Part shown: positions 1 through 8,936 of the stretch, in pieces | Layout of the letters: each line of letters starts with the position of its first letter | Numbering within the stretch: the stretch's first letter is position 1 | NCBI GenBank assembly: GCA_910578325.1 | Contig: CAJTQT010000004.1 | Span: forward strand, 124,001 to 188,000 | DNA: 64,000 nt | Direction: 5' to 3' | DNA from: an uncultured Christensenella sp. | GTDB lineage: Bacteria > Bacillota > Clostridia > Christensenellales > CAG-917 | Program-made: the position numbers and the translations under genes | Notes under the pieces: generated by a model | Databases searched by the model: none | Told to the model about the DNA's origin: nothing | Seen by the model: only the letters and a program-made list of their open reading frames with translations

Positions 1-1
1 T

Positions 2-955
2 TCCGTACTTGCGGTTGCACGCGCAGGAGCGGGATACAACAACATCCCTTATTCCGATTATGCGCTTAAAGGCATATGCGTATTTAACACCCCAGGAGCA
101 AACGCCAACGGCGTAAAGGAACTTGTGCTTGCAAGCCTGTTGCTTGCATCAAGAAATATAATCCCTGCAACCGAATGGACGAAAACTTTGCATAACAACG
201 TTGCCAAACAGGTTGAAAAAGGCAAAAACGCGTTTGCTGGCACGGAAATAGCAGGCAAACGCATCTGCGTAATAGGACTGGGCGCAATAGGAAAGTCCGT
301 AGCAAAAGCCGCTTATGCGTTGGGAATGACCGTTACCGGTTATGACAAGTACATAAGCGACAGCGCAAAAGTCAAACTGAATTTTGTCACAGTATTCGAC
401 GACATTATATCCGCCTGTCACGAAGCGGATTACGTCACATTGCATATTCCTTGCACGGACGACACAGCAAATACCGTAAACGATACGCTGATAGACGCAA
501 TGAAAGACGGAGTGATTCTCATCAATACAGCCAGAGCCGAACTTGCGGACATAAACGCCGTCAAACTCGGACTTAAAAACAATAAAATCCGCGCTTACGT
601 CACGGACTTCCCCACAGAAGATACTGCGGACACAGAAGGCATTATCGCAATTCCGCATCTGGGCGCGTCAACGCTCGAATCGGAGGACAACTGCGCAAGA
701 ATGGCAGCGGCGCAACTCAAAGACTATATAGAAAACGGAAATATAAAAAACTCCGTAAATATGCCCGACGTCTCTTCCCCCAGACGGGCGGCTCACAGAG
801 TTTGCATAATCTCTCGGGACAGCGGGGAAAACCCTTACGGCGGAATCAGCGCAACACGTGCTGGAATCCGTTATACCATAGTAGATACCGACCTCACCCC
901 CGACGTCAGAAACTACTCAGGCGACGGAATTATAAAAGTCCGCGTAGTGTACTGA
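2..955 (+). CDS. serA: D-3-phosphoglycerate dehydrogenase, 5'-truncated by window edge
   Basis: Catalyses the NAD-dependent first step of serine biosynthesis from 3-phosphoglycerate in the cytosol. The reading frame is open from base 2, so the start lies outside the window; the ATG at 125 is internal. Visible are the end of the substrate domain (ARAGAGYNNI), the Rossmann nucleotide-binding loop (VIGLGAIGKSVAKAAYALGM), and the catalytic Arg (codon 533-535, in NTARAELAD), Glu (617-619) and His (656-658, in PHLGAST) of the 2-hydroxyacid dehydrogenase family. The tail ends in an ACT-like segment (VCIISRD...IIKVRVVY) that is clearly shorter than a normal ACT domain, so serine feedback regulation may be altered. 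A terminator follows at 988. Assignment to SerA rather than another D-hydroxyacid dehydrogenase rests on the ACT-like tail and the SerA-like sequence around the NAD site. Confidence 0.88.
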   Translation, partial: SVLAVARAGAGYNNIPYSDYALKGICVFNTPGANANGVKELVLASLLLASRNIIPATEWTKTLHNNVAKQVEKGKNAFAGTEIAGKRICVIGLGAIGKSVAKAAYALGMTVTGYDKYISDSAKVKLNFVTVFDDIISACHEADYVTLHIPCTDDTANTVNDTLIDAMKDGVILINTARAELADINAVKLGLKNNKIRAYVTDFPTEDTADTEGIIAIPHLGASTLESEDNCARMAAAQLKDYIENGNIKNSVNMPDVSSPRRAAHRVCIISRDSGENPYGGISATRAGIRYTIVDTDLTPDVRNYSGDGIIKVRVVY

Positions 956-987
956 CGATTTGCCATTGAACACGCATATTCAGATTT

Positions 988-1045
988 AAAACACCTTTCG
1001 AATTTCTCATCTGTGCATTTGAGAATACGAGAGGTGTTTTATTTA
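988..1045 (+). terminator. Rho-independent terminator after serA
   Basis: Inverted repeat aaaacacct (988-996) / aggtgtttt (1032-1040), with further pairing inside (tttctca / gagaa), followed by a T-rich tail. It closes the serA transcript. Two smaller T-flanked hairpins follow at 1061-1085 and about 1104-1126; the latter can serve the convergent gene ending at 1123. Confidence 0.7.
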
Positions 1046-1122
1046 ACTGTAAATAACACTAAAAACGACATTATATGCCGTTTTTATAATATATTAACGC
1101 TTGATAAAACACAAATGGTGTT

Positions 1123-1833
1123 TTACTTTTCTATCACCCGCACGATTTTCTTTAACGTCGCACTCATAGGAGCGGTAAAATTGCAATCCTCCAAAAGTAT
1201 CTCGGAGGGCTTTTCTCTGATAATCGCGCTGAGCATATTGTACTCCTGTGAATCAAACAGATCTACAACCTCTACGCTTTTATGACAGGTCAGATTCCGC
1301 AGGCTGTTGTGATGCAGTACAAGTTGATTCAGTTTCCCTTCGCTGCCGGTAATAAAAGTCGCGATTTCATATATGTCCGTTTCACTGTTGCATCCGTCGA
1401 GAAGTCGGTTTGCAAGGTCGGCAAGTTCCTGCCAGCCTTCGCTTAACGAACGCAGTCTGAAATTCATAATCCCGTCGATGTTGTAGTCGAGCGAACCGGA
1501 TATAACTTTTGACACCACGTTGCTTTCGAATTCTCTGTCGAAATGGACTATGGAACAAATCAACGCGCATTTGGCGTGAGACATCTTCCTGATACGGAGT
1601 TTATCAAGAAAAAAACGCAACTTCAAAAATGAAAGAAAGATCACTTCGAATATACCCTGCAACTTTTCTTCCACCTCGTCCTGCTTTTCGCACACGCTTG
1701 CAAGATATATCCACATTCTTCCCTGCGACTCCTCTATTGCGTAAGACAATTCCTTAGTACTTTGCAATCTTTTGAGTATATAGCCAATCTCCCTATCATA
1801 CGACTTGTCGATACTGATTACATTAGACCACAT
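1123..1833 (-). CDS. YtxC-like putative sporulation protein
   Basis: A 236-residue cytosolic protein with no signal peptide or membrane segment. The central part contains the pattern YNIDGIMNFRL followed by an acidic helix (WQELADLANRLL), and the C-terminus ends in a segment reading EDCNFTAPMSATLKKI. This resembles the YtxC family of spore-former proteins of unknown biochemical role; the match is by motif and length only and needs a profile search. The ATG at 1831-1833 is preferred over the GTG two codons upstream because GAGG (about 1840-1845) is correctly spaced from it. It is convergent with serA and divergent from the lipoprotein at 2181. A role in sporulation would fit the spoIIE homologue elsewhere in the window. 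Confidence 0.5.
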   Translation of the reverse strand: MWSNVISIDKSYDREIGYILKRLQSTKELSYAIEESQGRMWIYLASVCEKQDEVEEKLQGIFEVIFLSFLKLRFFLDKLRIRKMSHAKCALICSIVHFDREFESNVVSKVISGSLDYNIDGIMNFRLRSLSEGWQELADLANRLLDGCNSETDIYEIATFITGSEGKLNQLVLHHNSLRNLTCHKSVEVVDLFDSQEYNMLSAIIREKPSEILLEDCNFTAPMSATLKKIVRVIEK

Positions 1834-2180
1834 AAACACCTCGTCAATATTGTATGCAGTCGATTGTTAAAAATTAGTGGAATATTTTTCATAATTGCAT
1901 TTATTTTTAAACTTGCAACGCTCGACGCGTCGGGACAGCGTCCAACTGCTTTCAAAATCTTTCAATCTGCGCAGACAAATGTTTGCCTAAATGAACTCAA
2001 CGGTCGCGACCGGTTCACCTCCGCAATCGGTTCAACGCCTCAAAACCTGCGGCAGCCTGGGCTTTAATCTTAACTCCGAAGATATATGCAATGCACATAT
2101 AATTTGAATATATGCAAAAAATATGCAACACTATAAAGAATATTATTATATTTATAAATAATTATACGGAGATAATCACA
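1834..2180. other. Intergenic region between divergent genes, no gene seen
   Basis: About 350 bases separating two divergent genes. It contains a perfect 12-bp palindrome (cggtcgcgaccg, 2001-2012) and two direct copies of cggttca just after it, possible operator material. A TATAAT at 2098-2103 lies at a suitable distance for transcription of the lipoprotein gene but has only a weak -35 partner. No convincing open reading frame or RNA gene was found. Confidence 0.4.
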
Positions 2181-5100
2181 ATGACAAAGAAATTACGGCT
2201 TACGGCGATTGTCCTGTGCTTTTGCCTTGTATTCTCTATGTGCGTACTGACAGCCTGCGACAAAACCGTTTACTTTGAAGTTACGGCGCAGTTTGACGCG
2301 AGTAAAGGCGAGGTAACAATCGTATCGGATTCCAACGACGGAAGCGGCGGAAGCGCAAAATTCGTCAAAGGCGAAAGCGTCACCGTCACCGTCACTCCTA
2401 AGGATAACTTCGAAATCAAAAAATTTACCGTAAACGGAAAAGATGAAAATCTGAGCGACGGAACGTTTGTATTCACCGTTGCGGAAAACGTTTCAATTGA
2501 GGTTGTATTTCTGCCCGCGCGCACAGGGGTTTATCTCGATTTCGACGAAACGAAAGGAAGCGTTACGCTAAGCCCCGCGCCCGCCAACGGCGAATTCTAC
2601 GTTGACGGCGAACAGGTCAACGTAAAAGTTGAACCCAAAGAAAATTATCTCGTAAAAAGCGCGACGCTCAACGGTGCCGCTCAGGGTCTTACAAACGGCG
2701 GATTTTCTCTTACAGTCACAGGGCCTATGGAAATAACAGTAACGTTTGCAGGAAAGCCGCTCCCCGCGCAACACTACGCGTCGCTCGAAGGCAGAATAAA
2801 ACTGACAGGCGAATATTTTTACGACGCTACGAATGACGAAGAAGATTTTCGCCATACGCTTATTGCCATTTACGGACAGGACGATTTTATTTACAATTTC
2901 GAATGCGACGCCGAGACCGGAGAAGTTTATTACGATAATATCTATCTGCGCAATCCCGATGACATAAGCAAGATAGCAATGCAGATTATCGGATTGGACA
3001 ACACTGTTTCCGTAATTCCCTCCTCCGACTTTTATAATAATTACGCAAACCCGTTCAAGAGCACCGTTATCGCAAGCGATTTCGAATATGCGGGCACGCG
3101 CGACGGCAAAGAGGTTTATAAAGCGTCCAACCCCGCGTCTGCGGATATACGCGCCGCGGCAAGCGCAATTACGGGCTGGAATGAAACCATTAAGGAATTT
3201 ACGGTACTCTTCGAAGACGGCAAAGCCGACGGCATAAAAATCGTCACCGAAGAAATTGACATCCAAAACGTGGATTTCACCTATCACTCCACTTATGAGT
3301 TCACCGTAACCGAACACGGCACGGCAAATGTCCCGACGCTCAAACCGTTCGAGCGCGTCGCGGAGCACGATATTTTAGTCGCGGCGCTCCGTCAGGCTCA
3401 GGAAGCGGCGCGTTATACCGTACGCCATCGCTCGCACGAACTCAACTACAATCCCGACGACGGCGACGATCACAAAGACCTCGACTATAATAAATACGTC
3501 ACCGAAGACACGGTATTTTTCAACCACCTCAACTGGGAATACGGTTACACCGTGATAAACGGACACGTTTATCCGTTTAAATACTTCCCCGAACAGCGCG
3601 ACGAAAACGGAAACGTAACCGTGCAAGCGCACGTCACCACCGACGACGCGGTCAACGTAAGCGGCATAGAAGCGGTTCAGGCAACCTTCGCGCTAGCCTG
3701 TGCTCCGGAACTTTTTAAATATGTCGGAGACAACAGGTTTGTTCTGCGCGACGGCCCGACTTATGCGCCCTACGTACTCCCCGCTTTCGGAGAAGGCACG
3801 GACGAACCGCGCTATTTCCAGTACGGAACCTCGCTTACCGTTACGGTGGGTGAAGACGGCAGACTTGCCGAACTCGAATTTTCTTACGCCACCTACGGCA
3901 TCACGGAAGAAGTAACGCTGACCTACGATTTCGACACTGAGATTGACCTCTCTTATCTTGACTTCGAAAATGCCGACCACCACAGCGTTCTCGACCCGTT
4001 TATCGGAGAATACGCCGACGATATGGGGAATACCGCGATAGTCGATATTTACGGATTCGTCATAAACGGCACCGCTGCCGAAATCATAGGTTACAATGCC
4101 GACAACGCCGAGTTTACGGCAAAATGGGAAAACCAGACTATCTATATCGGCAAACTGAGCCAGCGTCAGTTGCTCATCGTCAACGAAAGCAACACTATAT
4201 TCTGGACTCTCAACTCTGTAAACAACACCGCAGTCACCATTCCGGATACGTTCAAGGGGCACTGGTACCGTTACGATGTGGACTACGACGAGCACTTTGA
4301 TTTCGTCATACAGTCGCACGCAGTCCGTTACAACGGAACTCTGCTCGAATTGCTGTCCTATACTATGAGCGAAGGCGTGGTTGCTACGGACGGAACATAT
4401 ACCTATAACCTTTCTCTCGTGAGAGACGAAGACGGCATCTTGCTTCTCGAAGTTCTGATAATCGATAAAGAAGGTATGGCGACGCATCTTTACGCCGAAT
4501 ACGTAGACGCGGAAATAGGCATCGAAATACCCGAAAAATTTGTCGGAACGTATTACAGTTACAGCGTCTCGGACGGCGAAAACCGCGTTGACATAACTTA
4601 TGCTTCTATCACGATAAACGGCAAGCCTTTCATTCCCACCTCTTACACCGAAAAGGACGGATTCATCGGCACGTACGGAGATATCACCGATTACAGTGTT
4701 ATGTTCGGCTTCTCAAACGACCAACTGGTCATAGGAACCGAAGCGTTAAACTATTCGCTCAAACGCGTTCAGACAATAGAGTCGAAATATGTAGGAATCT
4801 GGAAGCCTCGGTTCAACGACGTAAACGCGCAGATTGTCATAACGGATATGAGCATCGAAATACGCTATAACGGCAACGTCGATTATTTCGGAAGCGGCGA
4901 CTTCCGTCTTACCGAATACGGATACACCGTAACAACATCCTGGAACGCTTTCAACGTAAATCTGCTGTACTTTATCGACAGACAAACGGGCTTGCCTACT
5001 CTCTCTATGTATGACAACAACGAAGAGAATCCCCTTCTGATATCCTTTAACAAGGCTTCGGGAGATTCGGAAGATCCGGAAGACGTCAAAATTCCCGCAG

Positions 5101-5423
5101 AATGGGAAGGCGCTTATTCGGGAGTATTCGAAGTTATGGATAAAAAAGGCGAAACGGTGGAAAAAACGCTCAATATCCGCCTTAAATTCGAAAACGGAAA
5201 AGCGTATCTCGATATCGGAAACGGCGAATTGAAGGAAACCGTTCTTGTCGACTTCGATGACGAATGGGTGCCTATGCTGATCGTTGAACTCGACGGCATA
5301 GAGTATTATATAATGCTTATGAACTACGGCGAACACGACGGACAGTTCTACGTTGCGGAAGAAAACCACGACAATATAGAAAAACGCCTGCTTCTGGACG
5401 TATACCTCACTCCCGAGGCATAA
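2181..5423 (+). CDS. Large surface lipoprotein with two InlB-type repeats and tandem beta modules
   Basis: The start is the ATG at 2181, with GGAG 9 bases upstream; an earlier in-frame ATG at 2112 gives a signal peptide no better placed. The protein is 1,080 residues with a lipoprotein signal peptide (lipobox LTAC, Cys26), so it is probably membrane-anchored outside the cell. Two divergent InlB B-repeat-like units follow (about residues 32-110 and 115-190), each with a KG-E-V-V-V-P-K-N-xx-V core. The C-terminal half has about five related modules of 70-110 residues, each beginning with a phrase like IPDTFKGHWYRYD, IPEKFVGTYYSYS or IPAEWEGAYSG and rich in Tyr, Asp and Gly. No enzymatic motif is seen. 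Binding to a cell-surface or gut glycan/protein ligand is plausible but inferred. It is a single-gene unit with its own terminator. Confidence 0.75.
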   Translation: MTKKLRLTAIVLCFCLVFSMCVLTACDKTVYFEVTAQFDASKGEVTIVSDSNDGSGGSAKFVKGESVTVTVTPKDNFEIKKFTVNGKDENLSDGTFVFTVAENVSIEVVFLPARTGVYLDFDETKGSVTLSPAPANGEFYVDGEQVNVKVEPKENYLVKSATLNGAAQGLTNGGFSLTVTGPMEITVTFAGKPLPAQHYASLEGRIKLTGEYFYDATNDEEDFRHTLIAIYGQDDFIYNFECDAETGEVYYDNIYLRNPDDISKIAMQIIGLDNTVSVIPSSDFYNNYANPFKSTVIASDFEYAGTRDGKEVYKASNPASADIRAAASAITGWNETIKEFTVLFEDGKADGIKIVTEEIDIQNVDFTYHSTYEFTVTEHGTANVPTLKPFERVAEHDILVAALRQAQEAARYTVRHRSHELNYNPDDGDDHKDLDYNKYVTEDTVFFNHLNWEYGYTVINGHVYPFKYFPEQRDENGNVTVQAHVTTDDAVNVSGIEAVQATFALACAPELFKYVGDNRFVLRDGPTYAPYVLPAFGEGTDEPRYFQYGTSLTVTVGEDGRLAELEFSYATYGITEEVTLTYDFDTEIDLSYLDFENADHHSVLDPFIGEYADDMGNTAIVDIYGFVINGTAAEIIGYNADNAEFTAKWENQTIYIGKLSQRQLLIVNESNTIFWTLNSVNNTAVTIPDTFKGHWYRYDVDYDEHFDFVIQSHAVRYNGTLLELLSYTMSEGVVATDGTYTYNLSLVRDEDGILLLEVLIIDKEGMATHLYAEYVDAEIGIEIPEKFVGTYYSYSVSDGENRVDITYASITINGKPFIPTSYTEKDGFIGTYGDITDYSVMFGFSNDQLVIGTEALNYSLKRVQTIESKYVGIWKPRFNDVNAQIVITDMSIEIRYNGNVDYFGSGDFRLTEYGYTVTTSWNAFNVNLLYFIDRQTGLPTLSMYDNNEENPLLISFNKASGDSEDPEDVKIPAEWEGAYSGVFEVMDKKGETVEKTLNIRLKFENGKAYLDIGNGELKETVLVDFDDEWVPMLIVELDGIEYYIMLMNYGEHDGQFYVAEENHDNIEKRLLLDVYLTPEA

Positions 5424-5445
5424 AACAAGATAAACCCTTAAAATG

Positions 5446-5476
5446 AAATCCCCCGTACAATGGGGGATTTTCTTTT
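5446..5476 (+). terminator. Rho-independent terminator of the lipoprotein gene
   Basis: Perfect 9-bp stem aaatccccc (5446-5454) / gggggattt (5462-5470) with a 7-base loop and a T-rich tail. Confidence 0.9.
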
Positions 5477-5498
5477 ATAGCAAGGAGAGAAACCGCTC

Positions 5499-5527
5499 TT
5501 GCAACTTATATATTTCTGTTATATAAT
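5499..5527 (+). promoter_or_regulatory. Sigma-A-type promoter for the acetyltransferase
   Basis: TTGCAA (5499-5504), 17-base spacer, TATAAT (5522-5527). It lies 38 bases upstream of the start codon at 5565. Confidence 0.7.
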
Positions 5528-5564
5528 GTAAATATATTAAATAAATATTACACGGCAGGCGGGT

Positions 5565-6242
5565 ATGAAAAACAAAATCACTCCAACGGATCTTCAAAGA
5601 ATGATCGACGGCAAACTGTACAACTGTACGGACTCCGAAATTATGCGCAAACATATCCGCGCGCTGTGGCTGACCGACAAATTTAACCGTTCGCATTTTC
5701 TGAACGTTTTCAAACGGAACAGGATCATAAAAAAACTCATCCCTAATCACGGAAAAAATTTCTGTTTTATGCAGACGTTCCGTTGCGAATACGGATTCAA
5801 CATAACTTTCGGCGACGATTTCTTTATGAACTTCGACTGTATTCTTATGGACGTCGCTCCGATAAAAATCGGCAACGGAGTTATGTTCGGACCGCGCGTA
5901 ACCGTTGCAACGCCTATGCATCCCCTGCTCGCGGAGGAGCGCGTGATCCAGGATTATCCCGACGGCAGGCACGACCTCGAATACGCCAAACCCGTCACGA
6001 TCGGAGACGGCGTATGGATAGCGTCCAACGTCACCGTATGCGGCGGAGTGACAATCGGCGACGGCGCCGTGATATCGGCAGGCAGCGTCGTCACCAAAGA
6101 TATTCCAAAAAACTGCCTTGCGAGCGGTGTACCCTGCAAAGTGATAAGGTATTTGGACGAAGAGGACAGAATCAACGTACGTCAGACGTATTTTGAAAAC
6201 GAAATTCCGCTTTCTCAAAGAGTTAAGCGCAAACTGCAATAA
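5565..6242 (+). CDS. Maltose/galactoside-type O-acetyltransferase (left-handed beta-helix)
   Basis: A 225-residue cytosolic acetyl-CoA-dependent acetyltransferase of the LacA/Maa/NodL family. Residues about 75-200 carry the hexapeptide repeat pattern (IKIGNGVMFGP, VTIGDGVWIASNVTVCGGVT, IGDGAVISAGSVVTKDI) of a left-handed beta-helix. The family catalytic His is His119 in TPMHPL, and MNFDC (88-92) matches the conserved acceptor-site segment. The N-terminal helical part (DLQRMIDGKLYN) corresponds to the maltose acetyltransferase cap domain. Family members acetylate the 6-OH of sugars; the actual acceptor cannot be read from sequence. It lies just upstream of a beta-glucosidase-type GH3 gene that has its own promoter, so a shared sugar-metabolism role is possible but unproven. 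Confidence 0.85.
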   Translation: MKNKITPTDLQRMIDGKLYNCTDSEIMRKHIRALWLTDKFNRSHFLNVFKRNRIIKKLIPNHGKNFCFMQTFRCEYGFNITFGDDFFMNFDCILMDVAPIKIGNGVMFGPRVTVATPMHPLLAEERVIQDYPDGRHDLEYAKPVTIGDGVWIASNVTVCGGVTIGDGAVISAGSVVTKDIPKNCLASGVPCKVIRYLDEEDRINVRQTYFENEIPLSQRVKRKLQ

Positions 6243-6255
6243 CTTAAAATGCGGC

Positions 6256-6284
6256 TTGTGAAAACAGATTAAAAATGTTAAAAT
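6256..6284 (+). promoter_or_regulatory. Promoter upstream of the GH3 gene
   Basis: TTGTGA (6256-6261), 17-base spacer, TAAAAT (6279-6284). It lies 42 bases before the GH3 start codon. Confidence 0.55.
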
Positions 6285-6325
6285 ATAAAAAGTAAATACT
6301 GCGGCTTTTGCCGTCGGAGGAAATT

Positions 6326-8785
6326 ATGACAGAAACAGATTACAGATCCATTCTCGATTCCCTTACGCTCGAAGAAAAAGCGTCGCTGTGCTCGGGTATG
6401 ACAAACTGGCTCACGCAGGAAATCGAACACGCGGGCATTCCGTCGGTCTGGGTATCGGACGGTCCGAGCGGTTTACGCAAGGAAAAAATCAAAGCGAACG
6501 GCACCAACGTTATGGGCGAAGCCGAAAAAGCAACCTGCTTCCCTGGGGCGGCTACCCTCGCGTGCAGTTGGGATCCGTCGCTTGCAGAAGAGGTCGGAAC
6601 GGCAATAGCCAAAGAGTGTAAGGCTTTAAAAGTCAGCACAGTTCTGGGCCCCGGCGTAAATATCAAGCGCAGTCCTCTCTGCGGCAGAAACTTCGAGTAC
6701 TATTCGGAGGACCCTTTCCTCGCCGGACGTATGGGCGCGGGCTGGGTGCACGGCGTACAGAAAGAAGGCGTGGGGACTTCCTTGAAACATTTTCTTGCAA
6801 ACAATCAGGAACATATAAGAATGACCATAAGTTCGGTCGTTGACGAACGCGCGTTGCGAGAAATATATATGCCCGCATTCGAGCACATCGTAAAAGAAGA
6901 ACAGCCCACCACGGTAATGTGCTCATACAACCGTCTTGACGGAACCTATCTGAGCGAGAACAAGCGTATGCTCACCGACGTTCTTCGCAACGAATGGGGA
7001 TTTAAAGGAATAGTTGTCAGCGACTGGGGCGCGGTCAATGACAGAATCGAAGGCGTAAAAGCGGGACTCGATCTCGAAATGCCGGGAAATAAAGGCATAA
7101 ACGACAGGCATCTTGTAGAAGCCGTCAAGGAAGGCAGACTCAGCGAAGAAGACCTCGATAGAGTCGCTCTGAGAATGATAAAGTTTGCAATCGAGAATAA
7201 TGAAAAAATCGTCGACGATTATAAAGTCGATCTCGAAGCAAATCATCAAATAGCAAGAAAAGCGGCGGCAAACAGCGCGGTATTGCTCAAAAACGACGCA
7301 AAAACACTGCCGCTCTCAACTTCCCAAAACATAGCGGTCATAGGCAGACTGGCAAAACAACCGCGCTTCCAAGGCGGAGGTTCCAGCCATATAAATACAA
7401 CCAAAGTAACTTCTTTCACAGACGCGCTCGACGCTGCCGGACAGAAATACGAGTACGCCGACGGATATACTATGAAAGGCGACGGGTACAGAGTCAGCCT
7501 GCTTGAAAAGGCTATCAAAGTCGCGCAGGGCAAGGATGCCGTTGTCGTGTTTGTAGGACTGACAGACGCTTTCGAATCGGAAGGCTACGACCGCACGCAT
7601 CTCAGAATGCCCGAATCGCACGACGTGCTGGTGGAAGAACTCTGCAAGGTAAACGACAACGTCATCGTCGTGTTCTCCTGCGGCGCGCCCGTAAGGCTGG
7701 GCAAATGGGCAACGGACGTAAAATCAATCCTGAATCTCTACATCGGCGGACAGGCAACGGGAGAAGCGGCATACGATGTGATTTTCGGCGCAGTCAATCC
7801 GTCAGGTAAACTTGCCGAGACTTTCCCGAAACTCAACAAGCATAACGTCGTTTCCAAATACTTCCCCGCAGGTCCGCGCACGGTGGAATACCGCGAAAGC
7901 ATTTACGTAGGCTACCGTTATTTCGATAAGACAGGCAAGGATGTCCGCTTCCCCTTCGGATACGGGCTGAGTTATACCGAGTTCGAATATTCCGACCTCA
8001 AACTCTCTGCTAAGTCAATCAACGAAGGCACAGACCTCGAAGTTACGTTCACTGTAAAGAACGTCGGCGACGTTGACGGCGCGGAAGTCGCGCAAGTATA
8101 CGTAAGCGATACTGAAAGCACCCTCTTCCGTCCCGTAAAAGAACTCAAAGGATTTACCAAAGTTTTCCTGAAAGCAGGCGAATCGAAGACGGTTTCCGTC
8201 ACACTGGACAGCAGAGCGTTCTCATATTACAATGTACTCATAAAAGACTGGCATATCGAAAGCGGCGATTTCGAAATCCTCGTAGGCGCGTCTTCCCGCG
8301 ACATACGTCTCAAAGACAAAGTCTTCGTCGCTTCCGCAAACCCCGAAGCACAGATACCCGATTACCGCCAGAGCGCGCCCTACTATTACGCACCGTCCAA
8401 CGACGAAAACGGCATACCCAAAGAGCAGTTCGAGGCATTGTACGGCGCATCTATGCCCGACAATTCACCGTTCAAGAAAGGCGAACTCACCGCTTGCAAC
8501 AGCGTCGCCCAGTGCGCGGTTTCGCCTTGTGGAAAATTCCTGTACGGAGCGGCTATGATAGGTGCAAAAATCATTTCCAAATCGGCGGAAAATCCGGAAA
8601 TGATAACAGAATCCGTAAAAGATATGCCTTTGCGCGCCGCTACTGCAATGACGGGAGGACTCGTGCCGGAAATGTCCCTTAACGGACTCGTAGATATGGT
8701 TAACGGAAGAAAAGGCGGTTTACGTAAATTTTTAAAGGGATTCTCTAAGAAAAACAAAAATCAAAGCGATCCCGCAACAAAATAA
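6326..8785 (+). CDS. Glycoside hydrolase family 3, beta-glucosidase type
   Basis: An 819-residue enzyme that hydrolyses terminal beta-linked sugars with retention. The ATG at 6326 follows GGAGG by 5 bases; the upstream in-frame codon at 6308 lacks a ribosome site. The N-terminal TIM-barrel domain contains VSDGPSGLR and the catalytic nucleophile Asp233 in VVSDWGAV. The (alpha/beta) second domain follows (about 310-550, with GLTDAFESEGYDR), then a fibronectin-III-like domain (about 560-660, VKNVGDVDGAEVAQVYVS). A further C-terminal stretch of about 130 residues, Lys-rich at its end, resembles extensions on other clostridial cytoplasmic GH3 enzymes. No signal peptide is seen, so the substrate is presumably an imported oligosaccharide. 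Specificity (glucoside, xyloside or other) is not determinable here. Confidence 0.92.
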   Translation: MTETDYRSILDSLTLEEKASLCSGMTNWLTQEIEHAGIPSVWVSDGPSGLRKEKIKANGTNVMGEAEKATCFPGAATLACSWDPSLAEEVGTAIAKECKALKVSTVLGPGVNIKRSPLCGRNFEYYSEDPFLAGRMGAGWVHGVQKEGVGTSLKHFLANNQEHIRMTISSVVDERALREIYMPAFEHIVKEEQPTTVMCSYNRLDGTYLSENKRMLTDVLRNEWGFKGIVVSDWGAVNDRIEGVKAGLDLEMPGNKGINDRHLVEAVKEGRLSEEDLDRVALRMIKFAIENNEKIVDDYKVDLEANHQIARKAAANSAVLLKNDAKTLPLSTSQNIAVIGRLAKQPRFQGGGSSHINTTKVTSFTDALDAAGQKYEYADGYTMKGDGYRVSLLEKAIKVAQGKDAVVVFVGLTDAFESEGYDRTHLRMPESHDVLVEELCKVNDNVIVVFSCGAPVRLGKWATDVKSILNLYIGGQATGEAAYDVIFGAVNPSGKLAETFPKLNKHNVVSKYFPAGPRTVEYRESIYVGYRYFDKTGKDVRFPFGYGLSYTEFEYSDLKLSAKSINEGTDLEVTFTVKNVGDVDGAEVAQVYVSDTESTLFRPVKELKGFTKVFLKAGESKTVSVTLDSRAFSYYNVLIKDWHIESGDFEILVGASSRDIRLKDKVFVASANPEAQIPDYRQSAPYYYAPSNDENGIPKEQFEALYGASMPDNSPFKKGELTACNSVAQCAVSPCGKFLYGAAMIGAKIISKSAENPEMITESVKDMPLRAATAMTGGLVPEMSLNGLVDMVNGRKGGLRKFLKGFSKKNKNQSDPATK

Positions 8786-8845
8786 AGCCGCGGCAAACGC
8801 AACAAATGCCGCAAAGTTTAGCACTAACGTTACATCCGAATACTG

Positions 8846-8884
8846 AAACTATAAAACGCTCCCACCGGGAGCGTTTTATAGTTT
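8846..8884. terminator. Bidirectional terminator between GH3 and the glycerophosphodiesterase gene
   Basis: An 18-bp perfect inverted repeat (8846-8863 / 8867-8884) with a 3-base loop, A-rich on one side and T-rich on the other, so it can stop transcription from both sides. A second GC-rich hairpin (agcggcga / tcgccgct, about 8895-8922) lies directly after the minus-strand gene. Confidence 0.85.
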
Positions 8885-8936
8885 GATAATTATTAAGCGG
8901 CGACCTCTTTGAGTTCGCCGCTCATTTTAAAGAGAT

